64,000 nt of DNA from JBCCFC01 sp965213595 (GCA_965213595.1 CBDBZO010000006.1:3410001-3474000), one strand, 5' to 3'. Numbered from the stretch's first letter, positions 41,616 to 51,057 are shown. Translations and numbers: made by a program. The notes: generated by a model from the letters alone, not told the origin.

Positions 41616-43250
41616 ATGCAAAACGCTATCGTCGCTCCCCAGCCGCAGGCCGTGGAAGCCGGTGCAAAAATCCTTGCCCAGGGCGGCAACGCCATCGACG
41701 CGGCGGTGGTCTGCGCGCTGGTGCAGGGCGTGCTCGATCCGCAGATGTGCGGGCTGGGCGGCTACGCACTGCTCACGCTGCACTTGGCTGATGGCACGCG
41801 CGTCGGCATCGACGCCCCGGCGCTGGCCGGCGCCAAAACATCGCCCGACATGTGGCAGGATGCACTCCTGCGCCCCAACCCCGACGGCTGGGGCTTTTTC
41901 CTGGAGGGCCACGTCAACACGGCGGGCTACAGCTCGATCTGCACGCCGGGCACGGTCAAGCTGCTGTCGACCATGCTCGAACGCTGGGGCACGCTGAGCT
42001 GGCGCGACGCCACGGAGCCAGCCGCCGAAATTGCCGAAGCGGGCTTTCTCGTGACCGACATTGCGCACAATCGCGTGCGCCGCCTCACCACCTATCCGGA
42101 GGATGTTTCGCTGGGCGAGATGATTCGTCGCAACCCGGAGGCATCGCGCGTTTACCTCAACGAAGCGGGCGAGCTGCCAAGCATGGGCGAGAGCTTTCGC
42201 AACCCAGACCTGGCCGCCACGCTGCGCAATTTGGGGCAGGCGGGGCCGGAAGATTTCTACCACGGCGAGCTATTTGAGCGCATGACGAGCGACCTCGCCG
42301 CCAACGGCAGCTACGTCACGCGCGAGGATTTTGAGCAGTATAAAACGCGGGAAGATGTGCTGGTCGAGGGCACGTACCGCGGCCACCGCGTGGTGAGCAG
42401 CGGGCCGCCGCAGGGTGGGGCGACACTGATTGCCATTCTCAATATTGTGGAAGGGTGGGATTTGGCGGCGCTGGGCCACAATTCGCCGGAGTACATTTAC
42501 CGCCTGGGGCTGGCGATGAAGGCCGCCTTTGCCGACCGCAATGAAACCATGGCCGATCCCGATTTTGTCGACGTGCCCACGGCGCAGATGCTCTCGAAGG
42601 AGCGCGCGGCCTGGTGGCGCGAGCGCATCGAGCGCGGCGAAGACATCCCCGCCGTCGCCAACCCGACGGAAAGCCCGCACACGACCCACGTCAGCGTCGT
42701 CGATGCCGCGGGCAACTGCGTGGCGCTAACCCACTCGCTCGGCATGTCATCGGGCGTGATCACGCCGGGGCTGGGCTTTATGTACAACAACTCGATGATC
42801 AACTTCTATCCGCTGACAGGCCACCCCAACTCCATTGAGCCGCGCAAGGGGCGCACCACCGGCATGGCCCCCACCATTGTCTACACAAAAAATAATGGCG
42901 ACTCCGCTCAGGGGCAGGGCGACCAGCCGCTGCTCAACCTCGGCTCCCCCGGCGCATCGCGCATCATCACCTCCAACGTGCAGGTGATCCTCAACGTGCT
43001 CGACTTTGGCATGAGCATCGCCGAAGCGGTGGACGCCCCGCGCATCGACTGCCAGCTGAGCGACATCCGCTGCCACCTGCGCGTTCCCACGGCGGTGCTG
43101 GACGAGGTGCGCCAGCGCCACCCGATTCGCCACATCCCCTTCAGCCACGGCGGCTTCGCCCTCGTCCACGCCCTGCACATTGATCCGGCGACGGGTAAGG
43201 TCACCGGCGCGGCGGATGGCGGGGCAGGGGGGATGGCGATGATGGTGTAG
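41616..43250 (+). CDS. ggt: Gamma-glutamyltransferase family protein
   Basis: 544 residues from ATG at 41616, with AAAAGGACTCCCC upstream; the open frame before it only translates the palindromes. N-terminal QGGNAIDAAVVCALVQGVLD and MCGLGGYALLTL are typical. The autoprocessing nucleophile Thr is in PHTTHVSVVDAAGNCVALTHS near residue 352, followed by GVITPGLGFMYNNSM and NLGSPGASRIITS. No signal peptide is evident, so a cytoplasmic role (as in CapD- or YwrD-like members) is likely. A short C-terminal relic of a similar gene lies at 57078-57134. Confidence 0.92.
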   Translation: MQNAIVAPQPQAVEAGAKILAQGGNAIDAAVVCALVQGVLDPQMCGLGGYALLTLHLADGTRVGIDAPALAGAKTSPDMWQDALLRPNPDGWGFFLEGHVNTAGYSSICTPGTVKLLSTMLERWGTLSWRDATEPAAEIAEAGFLVTDIAHNRVRRLTTYPEDVSLGEMIRRNPEASRVYLNEAGELPSMGESFRNPDLAATLRNLGQAGPEDFYHGELFERMTSDLAANGSYVTREDFEQYKTREDVLVEGTYRGHRVVSSGPPQGGATLIAILNIVEGWDLAALGHNSPEYIYRLGLAMKAAFADRNETMADPDFVDVPTAQMLSKERAAWWRERIERGEDIPAVANPTESPHTTHVSVVDAAGNCVALTHSLGMSSGVITPGLGFMYNNSMINFYPLTGHPNSIEPRKGRTTGMAPTIVYTKNNGDSAQGQGDQPLLNLGSPGASRIITSNVQVILNVLDFGMSIAEAVDAPRIDCQLSDIRCHLRVPTAVLDEVRQRHPIRHIPFSHGGFALVHALHIDPATGKVTGAADGGAGGMAMMV

Positions 43251-43360
43251 GGCGAGGCGGCGCTGAGACAACGCGTCTTATTTTTCAACGTGGCTTTTTC
43301 CTGTGATAGCATGTTAAAAAGGAGCGGCACTTTGACTACCGGCGTTGATAGGATACCCAC

Positions 43361-44995
43361 TTGGCCCACAACAGCGGTTTGACCCACCACAGAATCAACA
43401 GCGACTGGCTAGGGCTGCTTGTCGAAGCGGCACCCATTGCCGTGCTGGCGGCGGACGAGCGCGGCGAGATCGTCTACGCCAACGCCGAGCTGGCGCGGCT
43501 CTTTGGCTACGAGCAGCAAGCGCTGCTAGGCCAAAGCGTCGAGCAGCTGATGCCGGCGCGCGTGCGGGCGCGCCACGCCCAGCATCGGGCACACTACGCG
43601 CAGACGCCCCACGTGCGCAGGATGGGCTTGGGCATGAATCTGGTTGCGCGCCACGCCGACGGCCACGAATTCCCCATCGAGGCCGGGCTAAACTACGTCA
43701 ACATCAACGGCGAGCTGATTGTCATCACCTCCATCACCGATATTTCAGTGCAGCAGCAGGCGAGCGAGGAGCTGGAGCGGCAGGTGGCCGCGCGCACGCA
43801 GGGCATCCGGCGTCGTCAGCAGGTGGCGGAAGCGCTGAACCACATGCTCGTCCTGCTCAACGCCGAGCAAACCGTGGAGAGCGTTTACGACTACATTGCC
43901 GCGGAGGGCTGCCGCCTCTTGGCAGCGACGGCCAGCACCTTTCACCTGCCGTCGCGCAGCGGTCGCTGGGGCCTGCGCGCCAGCAGCAATTTCCCCGTGG
44001 CCCAGCACGAGCAGGCGAGCTTGCCCGCGGCGGAAGCCCTCGGCACAGCCCCGAACGCCACGCAGAAGCTTGTCGCCGTAGCCGATCTCGAGCAGCAGAC
44101 GCTGATGGGGCAAGCGGTGGGTCAACGGCTGCTGGCGCAGGGCTACCGCTCGCTGCTGGCCCTGCGGTTCCGCAGCGGGCCGGTGGTGCACGGCCAACTG
44201 CTGCTTTATTACGACCAGCTCCGAACGTTTAGCGATGAGGAAATGCAGATCGCCGCCCTCTTTGCTGACGAAGCCACGCTTACGCTGGAGAACGCCCGGC
44301 TGCGGCTGGCTGCACAGGATACGGCCGTCACCAACGAGCGCAACCGCATTGCCCGCGACCTGCACGATTCCGTTACGCAGACGCTCTTTTCCACCAGCTT
44401 GATTGCCGAGGTGTTGCCGCTGCTCTGGCAGCGCAACCGTGATGAGGGCGAGCGACGGCTGCACCAGCTGCGCGATCTGGCGCGCGGCGCCCTGGCCGAA
44501 ATGCGCACGCTGCTGCTCGAGCTGCGCCCCACGACGCTGATCGAAATGCCGCTGCCCGATCTGCTGGCGCAGTTGGGGGAAGGCATTCAGGTGCGCGCGA
44601 GCGTTGCCCTCAATCTGCGCGTGGAGGGCAGCTGCGAACTGCCGCCCGACGTCAAGATTGCCTTCTTCCACGTGGCGCAGGAGGCGCTCAACAACGTAGC
44701 CAAGCACGCCAACGCCTCGCAGGTGGAGATTGTGCTATGCTGCGCCGGGGCTGATGACGAGGAGCCGCTCGCGGCAACTTCGTCCGAGCGCGCCGAACGC
44801 AGCGCCTCGCTTACCATTTCGGATGATGGCGTGGGCTTTGAGGTGGAACGCATCACGCCCCACTCCTTGGGCGTCAAAATTATGCGCGAGCGCGCGGAGG
44901 AAATTGATGCAAGCTGGACAATCGAGAGCGCGCCCGGTGTGGGCACGACGATTCGGTTGGACTGGCAGCGCGGAGAAGGAGCCGCCCATGAGTGA
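43361..44995 (+). CDS. PAS-GAF sensor histidine kinase (NarX/DesK-type, HisKA_3)
   Basis: 544 residues from a TTG at 43361 with GATAGGATACCCAC upstream; no nearby ATG fits. PAS ~17-125 (PIAVLAADERGEIVYANAEL), coiled link, GAF ~160-310, then HisKA_3 with the His in NERNRIARDLHDSVTQTLF near residue 343 and HATPase (EALNNVAKHANASQVEI, SDDGVGFEVERI). No membrane span, so a cytoplasmic sensor. Overlaps the NarL-type regulator by 8 bp, forming a cognate pair. Confidence 0.93.
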   Translation: MAHNSGLTHHRINSDWLGLLVEAAPIAVLAADERGEIVYANAELARLFGYEQQALLGQSVEQLMPARVRARHAQHRAHYAQTPHVRRMGLGMNLVARHADGHEFPIEAGLNYVNINGELIVITSITDISVQQQASEELERQVAARTQGIRRRQQVAEALNHMLVLLNAEQTVESVYDYIAAEGCRLLAATASTFHLPSRSGRWGLRASSNFPVAQHEQASLPAAEALGTAPNATQKLVAVADLEQQTLMGQAVGQRLLAQGYRSLLALRFRSGPVVHGQLLLYYDQLRTFSDEEMQIAALFADEATLTLENARLRLAAQDTAVTNERNRIARDLHDSVTQTLFSTSLIAEVLPLLWQRNRDEGERRLHQLRDLARGALAEMRTLLLELRPTTLIEMPLPDLLAQLGEGIQVRASVALNLRVEGSCELPPDVKIAFFHVAQEALNNVAKHANASQVEIVLCCAGADDEEPLAATSSERAERSASLTISDDGVGFEVERITPHSLGVKIMRERAEEIDASWTIESAPGVGTTIRLDWQRGEGAAHE

Positions 44996-45671
44996 TGCCG
45001 TGAACGATACCCCCAACGATGCGGAAATTCGCGTGCTGGTTGTCGACGACCAACCCGTGGTGCGTAGCGGCCTCGCGGCCTTTCTTTCCGTCTTTGACGA
45101 TCTCAAGCTTGTGGGCGAGGCCAGGGACGGCGCCGAAGCGATTGCGCTCTGCTCATCGCTGCGCCCGGACGTGATTTTGATGGATTTGATGATGCCCAAT
45201 CTCGACGGGGCCACGGCCACCGAGCGCATTCGGGCACAGCATCCCCACGTGCAGGTGGTGGCGTTGACTAGCTTCAAAGATGGCGATCTGGTGCAGCGCG
45301 CGCTGGCGGCGGGCGCGATTGGCTACCTGCTCAAGAACGTCTCGGCGGAGGAGCTGGCCCAGGCCATTCGCGCCGCCCACGGCGGGCGACCCACGCTCGC
45401 CCCCGAAGCCACCCAGGTGCTGATCCAGCAGGCCACGCGCAAGCCCATCGATACGCCCGGCCACGACCTGACGGAGCGCGAGCGCGACGTGCTGGCGCTG
45501 ATGGTGCGCGGCCTCAACAACGTCGAAATCGCCGACAAGCTCATTGTCAGCCGCTCCACCATTAAGTTCCACGTGAGCAACATCCTCTCCAAACTCCACG
45601 TCGCCACGCGCACCGAGGCCGCCGCCGTCGCCGTGCAGCACGGCCTCGTCTCCCCGCTCGGCAAAGAGTAA
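44988..45671 (+). CDS. NarL/LuxR-family response regulator
   Basis: 227 residues from ATG at 44988 with GAGAAGGAG upstream. Receiver: VLVVDDQPVVRSGL, Asp in DVILMDLMMPNLDG near residue 65, Lys in GYLLKNVSAEEL. LuxR HTH near 158-215 (LTERERDVLALMVRGLNNVE, STIKFHVSNILSKLHV). Cognate partner of the overlapping PAS-GAF kinase. Confidence 0.95.
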   Translation: MSDAVNDTPNDAEIRVLVVDDQPVVRSGLAAFLSVFDDLKLVGEARDGAEAIALCSSLRPDVILMDLMMPNLDGATATERIRAQHPHVQVVALTSFKDGDLVQRALAAGAIGYLLKNVSAEELAQAIRAAHGGRPTLAPEATQVLIQQATRKPIDTPGHDLTERERDVLALMVRGLNNVEIADKLIVSRSTIKFHVSNILSKLHVATRTEAAAVAVQHGLVSPLGKE

Positions 45672-45692
45672 GCGCTGTCGCAACGATTCAGC

Positions 45693-45835
45693 CTCACCCC
45701 CAGCCCCTCTCCACCGATGGAGAGGGGAGTTTGATTGCTCGTTGACGAAGCGACTCGGCTTTGGCCAAATCGCTTCATCAACGAAGAGATCGAAGTCCTC
45801 CCTCCACGCGTGGAGGGAGGACTTAGGAGGGAGGC
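45693..45835. repeat. CCCCTCTCC-type palindromes
   Basis: CCCCTCTCCACCGATGGAGAGGGG (45712-45728 core) and CCTCCCTCCACGCGTGGAGGGAGG (~45799-45822), with a CGTTGACGAAGCG inverted pair between. 45672-45993 holds no gene. Confidence 0.75.
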
Positions 45836-45993
45836 GAACGCTTGCCCACCCTGAATAGTTACGCGCTGTCTTAATTTCTGTATTGACTGGTCCCGCCACC
45901 TCCCTCCCCACTTGACCAGGGCAGATACTCGCCACCCAGCCTTCCCCACCTGACCGGCGCATCCCCGCAGAATCCCTGCTAAACTGGCGCTTT

Positions 45994-46647
45994 ATGAAGC
46001 GCTACCTGCTGTTTGCCACGCTCTTTCTACCGGCCCTGGCCGCGCTGGCCTTTGTCGTCGTCCAGCCGATTACCGTGCTGCCGCGAATTGCGCTGGCGCC
46101 TGGTTTTGCGCTCACGGATCAGCACGGCAATCTCCTAACCAGCGAAGATTTGCGCGGCCACATCGTGCTCTACCACTTTAGCTACGCCAGCTGCACGGCG
46201 CGCTGCAAGCCATCCAACGCGGCGCTGCAAACGCTGCAAGCGCAGCTGGATGGCCTCGCCGCAGATATGCCGACGCCCGTAGAAATCACCACCATCTCGT
46301 TCGACGAGCGCGACGATGCCGCTGCGTTGGCCCGCTACGCCGACGCGCTGGGCGCGCGCGGGAGCCGCTGGCACCTTCTGCACGGCGAAGCTCGGCGGCT
46401 CAAGCAGATCATCGGCGGCGGCTTTCGCACCTACTACAGCCGCGAGGCCGACAACAGCTTCACCTTCGACCCCGTCTTTGTGCTCGTCGACGGCTGGGGC
46501 ATTCAGCGTGCCGTTTACCGCACTGCCGCGCCGCCGCTGGACATTCTCCAGCGCGACATCAATCTTCTCATACAGGAAGCCGAGCACAGCAAAGGAGCCA
46601 CCCGCTACGCTTATGAAGCCGCACACCTCTTCCTCTGCTATCCCTAA
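45994..46647 (+). CDS. SCO1/SenC-family copper protein, CTARC variant
   Basis: 217 residues, ATG at 45994. N-terminal membrane anchor, then a thioredoxin-like fold with the copper Cys pair in SYASCTARCKPSNAAL near residue 66 (C-x3-C), and FVLVDGWGIQRAVY near 175. The His usually found after the fold's last strand (family D-H) appears to be missing (SFTFDPVFVLVD), so copper binding may be altered. Probably delivers copper or thiol-reduces CuA of the oxidase downstream. Overlaps the second SCO1 gene. Confidence 0.85.
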   Translation: MKRYLLFATLFLPALAALAFVVVQPITVLPRIALAPGFALTDQHGNLLTSEDLRGHIVLYHFSYASCTARCKPSNAALQTLQAQLDGLAADMPTPVEITTISFDERDDAAALARYADALGARGSRWHLLHGEARRLKQIIGGGFRTYYSREADNSFTFDPVFVLVDGWGIQRAVYRTAAPPLDILQRDINLLIQEAEHSKGATRYAYEAAHLFLCYP

Positions 46648-47263
46648 CCTGCTGCCGGGGCTGCCCTCGCCGCGGGCGCGACGGCGCTGGCTCGCCTGGG
46701 CAATCGGCCTCTTCGCCGTTATCGCGCTCGTGGCGCTGCTGGCCTGGCGGCTCGTGCCCGCACCGCTACAGCACGGCGTCGTCGTGCAGGCGCCGGAGCA
46801 CGCCTATAATTTTGCGCTTACCGGCGGTGATGGTGAGACCGTGCGGCTCGGCGACTTTCGCGGCCAGTATGTGCTGCTCAACTTTGGCTACACGTCGTGT
46901 CCCGATGTCTGCCCGCTGACGCTGAGTGAGCTGTCGCAGGCGATGGAGGCGCTGGGGCCGCGCGCGGAGCGGGTGCAGGTGCTCTTTGTCTCGGTCGACG
47001 CCGAGCGGGACGACCCGGCGCTGGTCGACCGCTATGCCCAGCACTTTCACTCTTCGTTTCGGGGCACAAGCGGGACGGTAGACGAATTGACCAACGTCGC
47101 CACCCAATACGGCGTCTACTTTGCCGAGCAGCCCGACAGCCCCTTTATCGATCACACGGCCACCGTGGTGGTCGTTGATCCCAAGGGTTACCTGCGGGCC
47201 GTCTTTCCCTACGGCGTTTCGGGCGCGGAGATCGCCGCCGATTTGGAGCGGTTGATGCGTTAA
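46613..47263 (+). CDS. SCO1/SenC-family copper chaperone, CPDVC form
   Basis: 216 residues from ATG at 46613, overlapping the previous gene by 35 bp. Anchor span ~28-48, then FGYTSCPDVCPLTLSELSQA with the canonical CPxxC copper site near residue 100, and SPFIDHTATVVVVDPKG with the third ligand His near 182. Typical SCO1 for CuA assembly. The pair of SCO paralogues directly precedes the ba3-type oxidase genes. Confidence 0.93.
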   Translation: MKPHTSSSAIPNLLPGLPSPRARRRWLAWAIGLFAVIALVALLAWRLVPAPLQHGVVVQAPEHAYNFALTGGDGETVRLGDFRGQYVLLNFGYTSCPDVCPLTLSELSQAMEALGPRAERVQVLFVSVDAERDDPALVDRYAQHFHSSFRGTSGTVDELTNVATQYGVYFAEQPDSPFIDHTATVVVVDPKGYLRAVFPYGVSGAEIAADLERLMR

Positions 47264-47328
47264 GCAGCGATCCTCGAAGGGGTATACAGAGACACGACCA
47301 TGGATGCATTGCAGTTTGGGAACGAGCT

Positions 47329-47567
47329 GTCATTTCGAGCGGGTCTACCCCAAAACGCAGCAGACGAAATCGGAACAGAGAGAAATCTTTTCGTCACCCG
47401 CAAAGAGGCTTCGCCTTCGCAGGAACGCTACTTCCGCTCCAGCTCAAACTGACAGGTCTGAAGCAAAGGGTTCAGGAAGCGTTTCCGTTTGCAGGAAAAC
47501 AGCGGAAAGATTTCTCGCTGGTCTGGCCTCGTCTGCTCGCTGGATTCGCGGACCCGCTCGAAATGAC
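47329..47567. repeat. GTCATTTCGAGCGGGTC inverted repeat
   Basis: GTCATTTCGAGCGGGTC (47329-47345) and its exact inverse GACCCGCTCGAAATGAC (47551-47567) bound ~205 bp containing AGAGAAATCTTTTCG and its inverse GGAAAGATTTCTCG. A dispersed-repeat unit, perhaps a non-autonomous mobile element. A half copy lies near 9870. No gene is seen in 47264-47648. Confidence 0.7.
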
Positions 47568-47648
47568 ACTTTGCCGAACTGAAACACGCCCGTCTTCGTG
47601 CCCTTCGTTGATCGTTTTCTTCTTCAATTTTGTAAAGGAGTCCTTCCC

Positions 47649-47768
47649 ATGAAAGAACCGAAAGCCCCGCTGGGCACGGTCGCCCTGCTTTTATTTTTTG
47701 GGCTGATTTACATCGCGCTCTTTGCCAACATCTATCTCACCATGCTCTCTAGAGGAGTGACCCAATGA
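47649..47768 (+). CDS. Cytochrome c oxidase subunit IIa (ba3-type small subunit)
   Basis: 39 residues, ATG at 47649 with AAAGGAGTCCTTCCC upstream, stop overlapping the subunit II start (ATGA). The product MKEPKAPLGTVALLLFFGL continues as a single membrane helix (IYIALFANIYLTML). Length, topology and position directly before CuA subunit II match subunit IIa of the Thermus ba3 oxidase, which supplies the missing first helix of subunit II. Confidence 0.8.
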   Translation: MKEPKAPLGTVALLLFFGLIYIALFANIYLTMLSRGVTQ

Positions 47769-48295
47769 GTGCGCACGCGCCCAATCCCTCCTCGCCCGAT
47801 CCCATGGCAATGGGTGAGCCGATCCACGTGGATCGCTACGAGAACGCCTGGATGCGCTTTAGCGGCTTGATGCTGGGTCTCTTTATTATCGTGGTTGCGA
47901 TTTCGAGCTTTGCCTATGGCATCCAAGTGCCCGGCGTGGCCGGGCGCATCGACCCCAACACGCTGACGACGGACGAGAGCAACCCCTTCTACACGCCAGA
48001 GCTGCGCGAGCTGGCGCCGGGCCAGTACGAAGTCTACATGCGGGCGCAGGTGTGGGCCTTTATTCCCAACGAGATTCGCATCCCGCGCGGCTCGGAATTG
48101 ACCTTTTACGTCACGAGCCAGGATGTGCAGCACGGCTTCACCGTTGAGGACACCAACATCAACATGATGGTGCTGCCGGGCCAAATCTCCAAGCTCACGG
48201 CCCGCTTTGACGAGCCGGGCGTCTACAACATGATCTGCCACGAATACTGCGGCATCGGCCACCACACGATGTATGCGCAGCTGATTGTGGAGTAG
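47765..48295 (+). CDS. cbaB: Cytochrome c oxidase subunit II (ba3-type, CuA)
   Basis: 176 residues. One N-terminal membrane helix (~38-58), then the cupredoxin domain. CuA ligands: His in SQDVQHGFTVEDTNINMM near 118, and ICHEYCGIGHHTMYAQLIVE near 157-176 with C-x3-C-x3-H-x2-M. One helix rather than two is the ba3-type hallmark, consistent with the separate subunit IIa. Confidence 0.94.
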   Translation: MSAHAPNPSSPDPMAMGEPIHVDRYENAWMRFSGLMLGLFIIVVAISSFAYGIQVPGVAGRIDPNTLTTDESNPFYTPELRELAPGQYEVYMRAQVWAFIPNEIRIPRGSELTFYVTSQDVQHGFTVEDTNINMMVLPGQISKLTARFDEPGVYNMICHEYCGIGHHTMYAQLIVE

Positions 48296-48336
48296 CCAGT
48301 CAGCAGTCAGCAGTCAGCAGTCAGCAGTCAGCAGTG
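48295..48336. repeat. 7-bp tandem repeat (GTCAGCA)
   Basis: About 5.7 perfect copies of GTCAGCA directly after the subunit II stop and ~65 bp before subunit I. A slippage-prone microsatellite; not a CRISPR. Confidence 0.9.
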
Positions 48337-48400
48337 GTCAGCTGTTGGTTTACCCACGCAGCTGCACCGAACACTGAACACTTCTTCTAAGGAACCTTTT

Positions 48401-50104
48401 ATGTCCGTACAAACTCTCACTGCCCCCGTCGCCGCTCGCTCAACGCCCGCGCCCGTGCCGCTGACTCGCGACGACCTGCGCGTGGTCGACCGGCTGACGG
48501 GCTGGAACATCACGATTGCCATGGCCGCGCTCTCGATTGGCGTGCTGCTCGGTATTTTGCAGGGGCTGGAGCACGCGACCGTGGACCTTTACCCCTATAT
48601 CGCGCCGCTCGTCCACAGCTACTACCAGGGGTTGACCATGCACGGCGTGCTCAACGCGCTGGTGTGGACGACTTTTTTCATTGTGGGCTTTTTTACCTAC
48701 GCCCTGCCGCGCAGCCTGGATCGCCCGCTGCGCTACCCCTGGGTCAACCGGCTGGCGCTCGTCATCATGATCGTCGGGCTGGTAATGGCGGCAATTCCCA
48801 TGCTGCTGGATTACGCCACCGTGCTCTACACCTTCTACCCGCCGATGCAGGCGCACTGGGCCTTCTACCTCGGCCTGACGCTGGTCGTGGTTGGCTCGTG
48901 GACGGTGGGCTACGGCTTTTACTTCACCTACGGCGCCTGGCGCAAAGAGAATCCGGGCCAGACGACGCCGGTGATCGCGCTGATGATCTTGATCACGATG
49001 GTGCTGTGGCAGCTCTGCACGCTGGGCGTGGCCGCCGAAATTTTGACGCTGCTGCTGCCCTGGTCGCTGGGCCTGGTGGAGGGGACGGACCCGCTGATGG
49101 CACGCACCTTGTTCTGGTTCTTTGGCCATCCCCTCGTCTACTTCTGGCTGCTGCCCGCCTACGTCTCGTGGTACGCCATGCTGCCCGCGCAGACGGACGG
49201 CAAAATGTTTAGCGAAAACCTGTCGCGCCTCGTCTTCTGGCTCTTCCTGCTCTTCTCCACGCCCGTGGGCTTTCACCACCAGTTCACCGACCCCGGCATC
49301 CCCATCGGCTGGAAATTTTTCCACAGCGTGGTGACGTATGGCGTGGCCTTCCCCAGCCTGATCACCGCCTTTACCGTGGTGGCCTCGCTGGAGGTGGGGG
49401 CGCGCGTGCGCGGCGGGCGGGGCTACCTGCGCTGGATTCGCCGCCTCAACTGGGGCGATCCCTCCTACGCGGCGCAAAATTTGGCCATGATTCTCTTTGT
49501 CTTTGGCGGCATCGGCGGCATTGCCAACGCCTCCTACAACGTCAACATGACCGTCCACAACACCACCTGGGTCCCCGGCCACTTCCACCTGACCGTCGGC
49601 TCGGCGGTGACGCTGACCTTCTTTGGCATCAGCTACTGGCTCGTGCCCGCGCTCACGGGCCACCGGCTCTTCCGCCCGGCCCTGGCGCGGATGCAGGCGT
49701 GGACGTGGTTCTTTGGCATGATTTTGTTCTCCAACGCCTTCCACGCGCTCGGCCTTTACGAGGGCGCGCCGCGACGCTCGATGCTCGGCGCCGCGCCCTA
49801 CCGCGAGGCCGCTTGGACGCCCTACCTGGTCGAATCCGTGCTGGGGATTGCGCTGCTCACCGTAAGCGCTTTTTGTTTCTTCACGGTGATGCTGGGAACG
49901 GTGATTTCGCGCAGAAAACCGGAGCAGCCAGTCGAAATGCCCGTGGCCGGGCCGCTCGTTAAGCACACCACGCCCGGCTGGCTCGACAGCTGGACGCCGT
50001 GGCTGGTGGGCGCCGTCGCGCTGATTCTGCTGGCCTACGGGCCCATGCTCTACACCCTGATCGTCAACCTGTCGCTCTGGTCGCCGGGCTATACGGTTTG
50101 GTAG
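48401..50104 (+). CDS. cbaA: Cytochrome c oxidase subunit I (ba3-type haem-copper oxidase)
   Basis: 567 residues, ATG at 48401. Thirteen or so membrane spans. Low-spin haem His in LTMHGVLNALVW near 81. CuB site FGHPLVYFWLLPAYVSWY near 245 (His-Tyr cross-link pair), HHQF near 290, and haem ligands in TVHNTTWVPGHFHLTV near 388. The long divergent sequence and lack of D-channel residues fit the B family. With subunits II and IIa, SCO proteins and a cytochrome c it forms a complete terminal oxidase locus. Confidence 0.96.
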   Translation: MSVQTLTAPVAARSTPAPVPLTRDDLRVVDRLTGWNITIAMAALSIGVLLGILQGLEHATVDLYPYIAPLVHSYYQGLTMHGVLNALVWTTFFIVGFFTYALPRSLDRPLRYPWVNRLALVIMIVGLVMAAIPMLLDYATVLYTFYPPMQAHWAFYLGLTLVVVGSWTVGYGFYFTYGAWRKENPGQTTPVIALMILITMVLWQLCTLGVAAEILTLLLPWSLGLVEGTDPLMARTLFWFFGHPLVYFWLLPAYVSWYAMLPAQTDGKMFSENLSRLVFWLFLLFSTPVGFHHQFTDPGIPIGWKFFHSVVTYGVAFPSLITAFTVVASLEVGARVRGGRGYLRWIRRLNWGDPSYAAQNLAMILFVFGGIGGIANASYNVNMTVHNTTWVPGHFHLTVGSAVTLTFFGISYWLVPALTGHRLFRPALARMQAWTWFFGMILFSNAFHALGLYEGAPRRSMLGAAPYREAAWTPYLVESVLGIALLTVSAFCFFTVMLGTVISRRKPEQPVEMPVAGPLVKHTTPGWLDSWTPWLVGAVALILLAYGPMLYTLIVNLSLWSPGYTVW

Positions 50105-50114
50105 CAAACGTAGA

Positions 50115-50154
50115 ACAAGCTGTTAGCTTGTCCCCGGCACAAGCTAACAGCTTG
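50115..50154. terminator. Hairpin between oxidase subunit I and cytochrome c
   Basis: ACAAGCTGTTAGCTTGT (50115-50131) and ACAAGCTAACAGCTTG (50139-50154), 16-bp arms with a 7-nt loop and no T-run; may attenuate rather than stop transcription. Confidence 0.6.
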
Positions 50155-50178
50155 CGCTACAACAGAAAGAATTTTTGC

Positions 50179-50916
50179 ATGACACAAGAGTACCTCAACC
50201 CAAATCATATCGAACCCGCCGATCCTCAAATCGAAGAAGTCGTGGAGGCTTCCCACTTTGTGGTGAGCGATGAAGGCAACTTGTGGGACGACATATTCGA
50301 GCCGGAGATGACCGAGCGCATACAGGCCACCGCCAAAATTGTTGGCCCGATCCTGGGCGTGGCGCTGCTGGCGCTGGTGATCTTTTTCGGCGTCTCGCAG
50401 TTTAACCGCGAGCAGAGCCAACTGGCGGCGCTCAGCGCCACCGAAGGGGAGATGACGTGGAGCGAAGCGCGCGTGCGGCTAACGGAAATCGCCAAAGCCA
50501 ACGCCACAACAGCCGCCATCGCTGCCCTGTCCACGCCCACCCTCGCGGCGGACGTAGCGCAGCACGCCACGCGTGAAGCCACCGCCGTTGCCGTCGAAGC
50601 GCCGGACGAGGTGGTGCAGCTCTTTACCAATGCGACCTGTGGCGGCTGCCACGTGATCCCCGGCGTGCCCGGCGCGGTCGGCATCACCGGGCCTAGCCTG
50701 GTAAATCTGGGCGAGGTGGCCGCGCAGCGTATTGAAGGGTACACAGCGGAGGAGTACATCCACGAGTCGATTGTCAATCCCGATGCTTACGTCGTGGCCG
50801 AGTGCCCCAACGCGCCTTGCGTGGCGGGCGTGATGCAGCCCTCGTTTGCCGAGACGTGGAGCGAGGCGGAGCTGGCGCTGGTGGTGGACTATTTGGCGAG
50901 CCTGGGCACGGAATAG
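50179..50916 (+). CDS. Membrane-anchored mono-haem cytochrome c
   Basis: 245 residues from ATG at 50179. Acidic cytoplasmic N-terminus (~1-55), one span (IVGPILGVALLALVIFFGV), an A/T-rich linker, then a class I cytochrome c with haem site TNATCGGCHVIPGVPGAVG near residue 155 and axial Met in VAGVMQPSFAETW near 222. Probably the electron donor to the oxidase encoded upstream. An extra CPNAPC pair precedes the Met. Confidence 0.9.
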   Translation: MTQEYLNPNHIEPADPQIEEVVEASHFVVSDEGNLWDDIFEPEMTERIQATAKIVGPILGVALLALVIFFGVSQFNREQSQLAALSATEGEMTWSEARVRLTEIAKANATTAAIAALSTPTLAADVAQHATREATAVAVEAPDEVVQLFTNATCGGCHVIPGVPGAVGITGPSLVNLGEVAAQRIEGYTAEEYIHESIVNPDAYVVAECPNAPCVAGVMQPSFAETWSEAELALVVDYLASLGTE

Positions 50917-51057
50917 CCGAGGAGCCCTGGTCAACTGTCTAGGGGAAGACCGTCCTCCTTATCGGGGGCGACGGTACAAATCTGCGCTATGCTAGAAGCA
51001 GAGACGTTCGACGCGAACGCCCCGTTAGACAAAGACGCATCCAAAGGAGGCAATCCC

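Noticed and set aside
48295..48336. Short regular repeats suggesting a CRISPR
   Set aside because: 7-bp units with no spacers; a microsatellite.
48440..50107. A 555-codon minus-strand reading frame opposite oxidase subunit I
   Set aside because: Its translation is rich in R/H/Q/G with no recognisable domain, while the plus strand encodes a complete haem-copper oxidase. It is a GC-codon-bias shadow.
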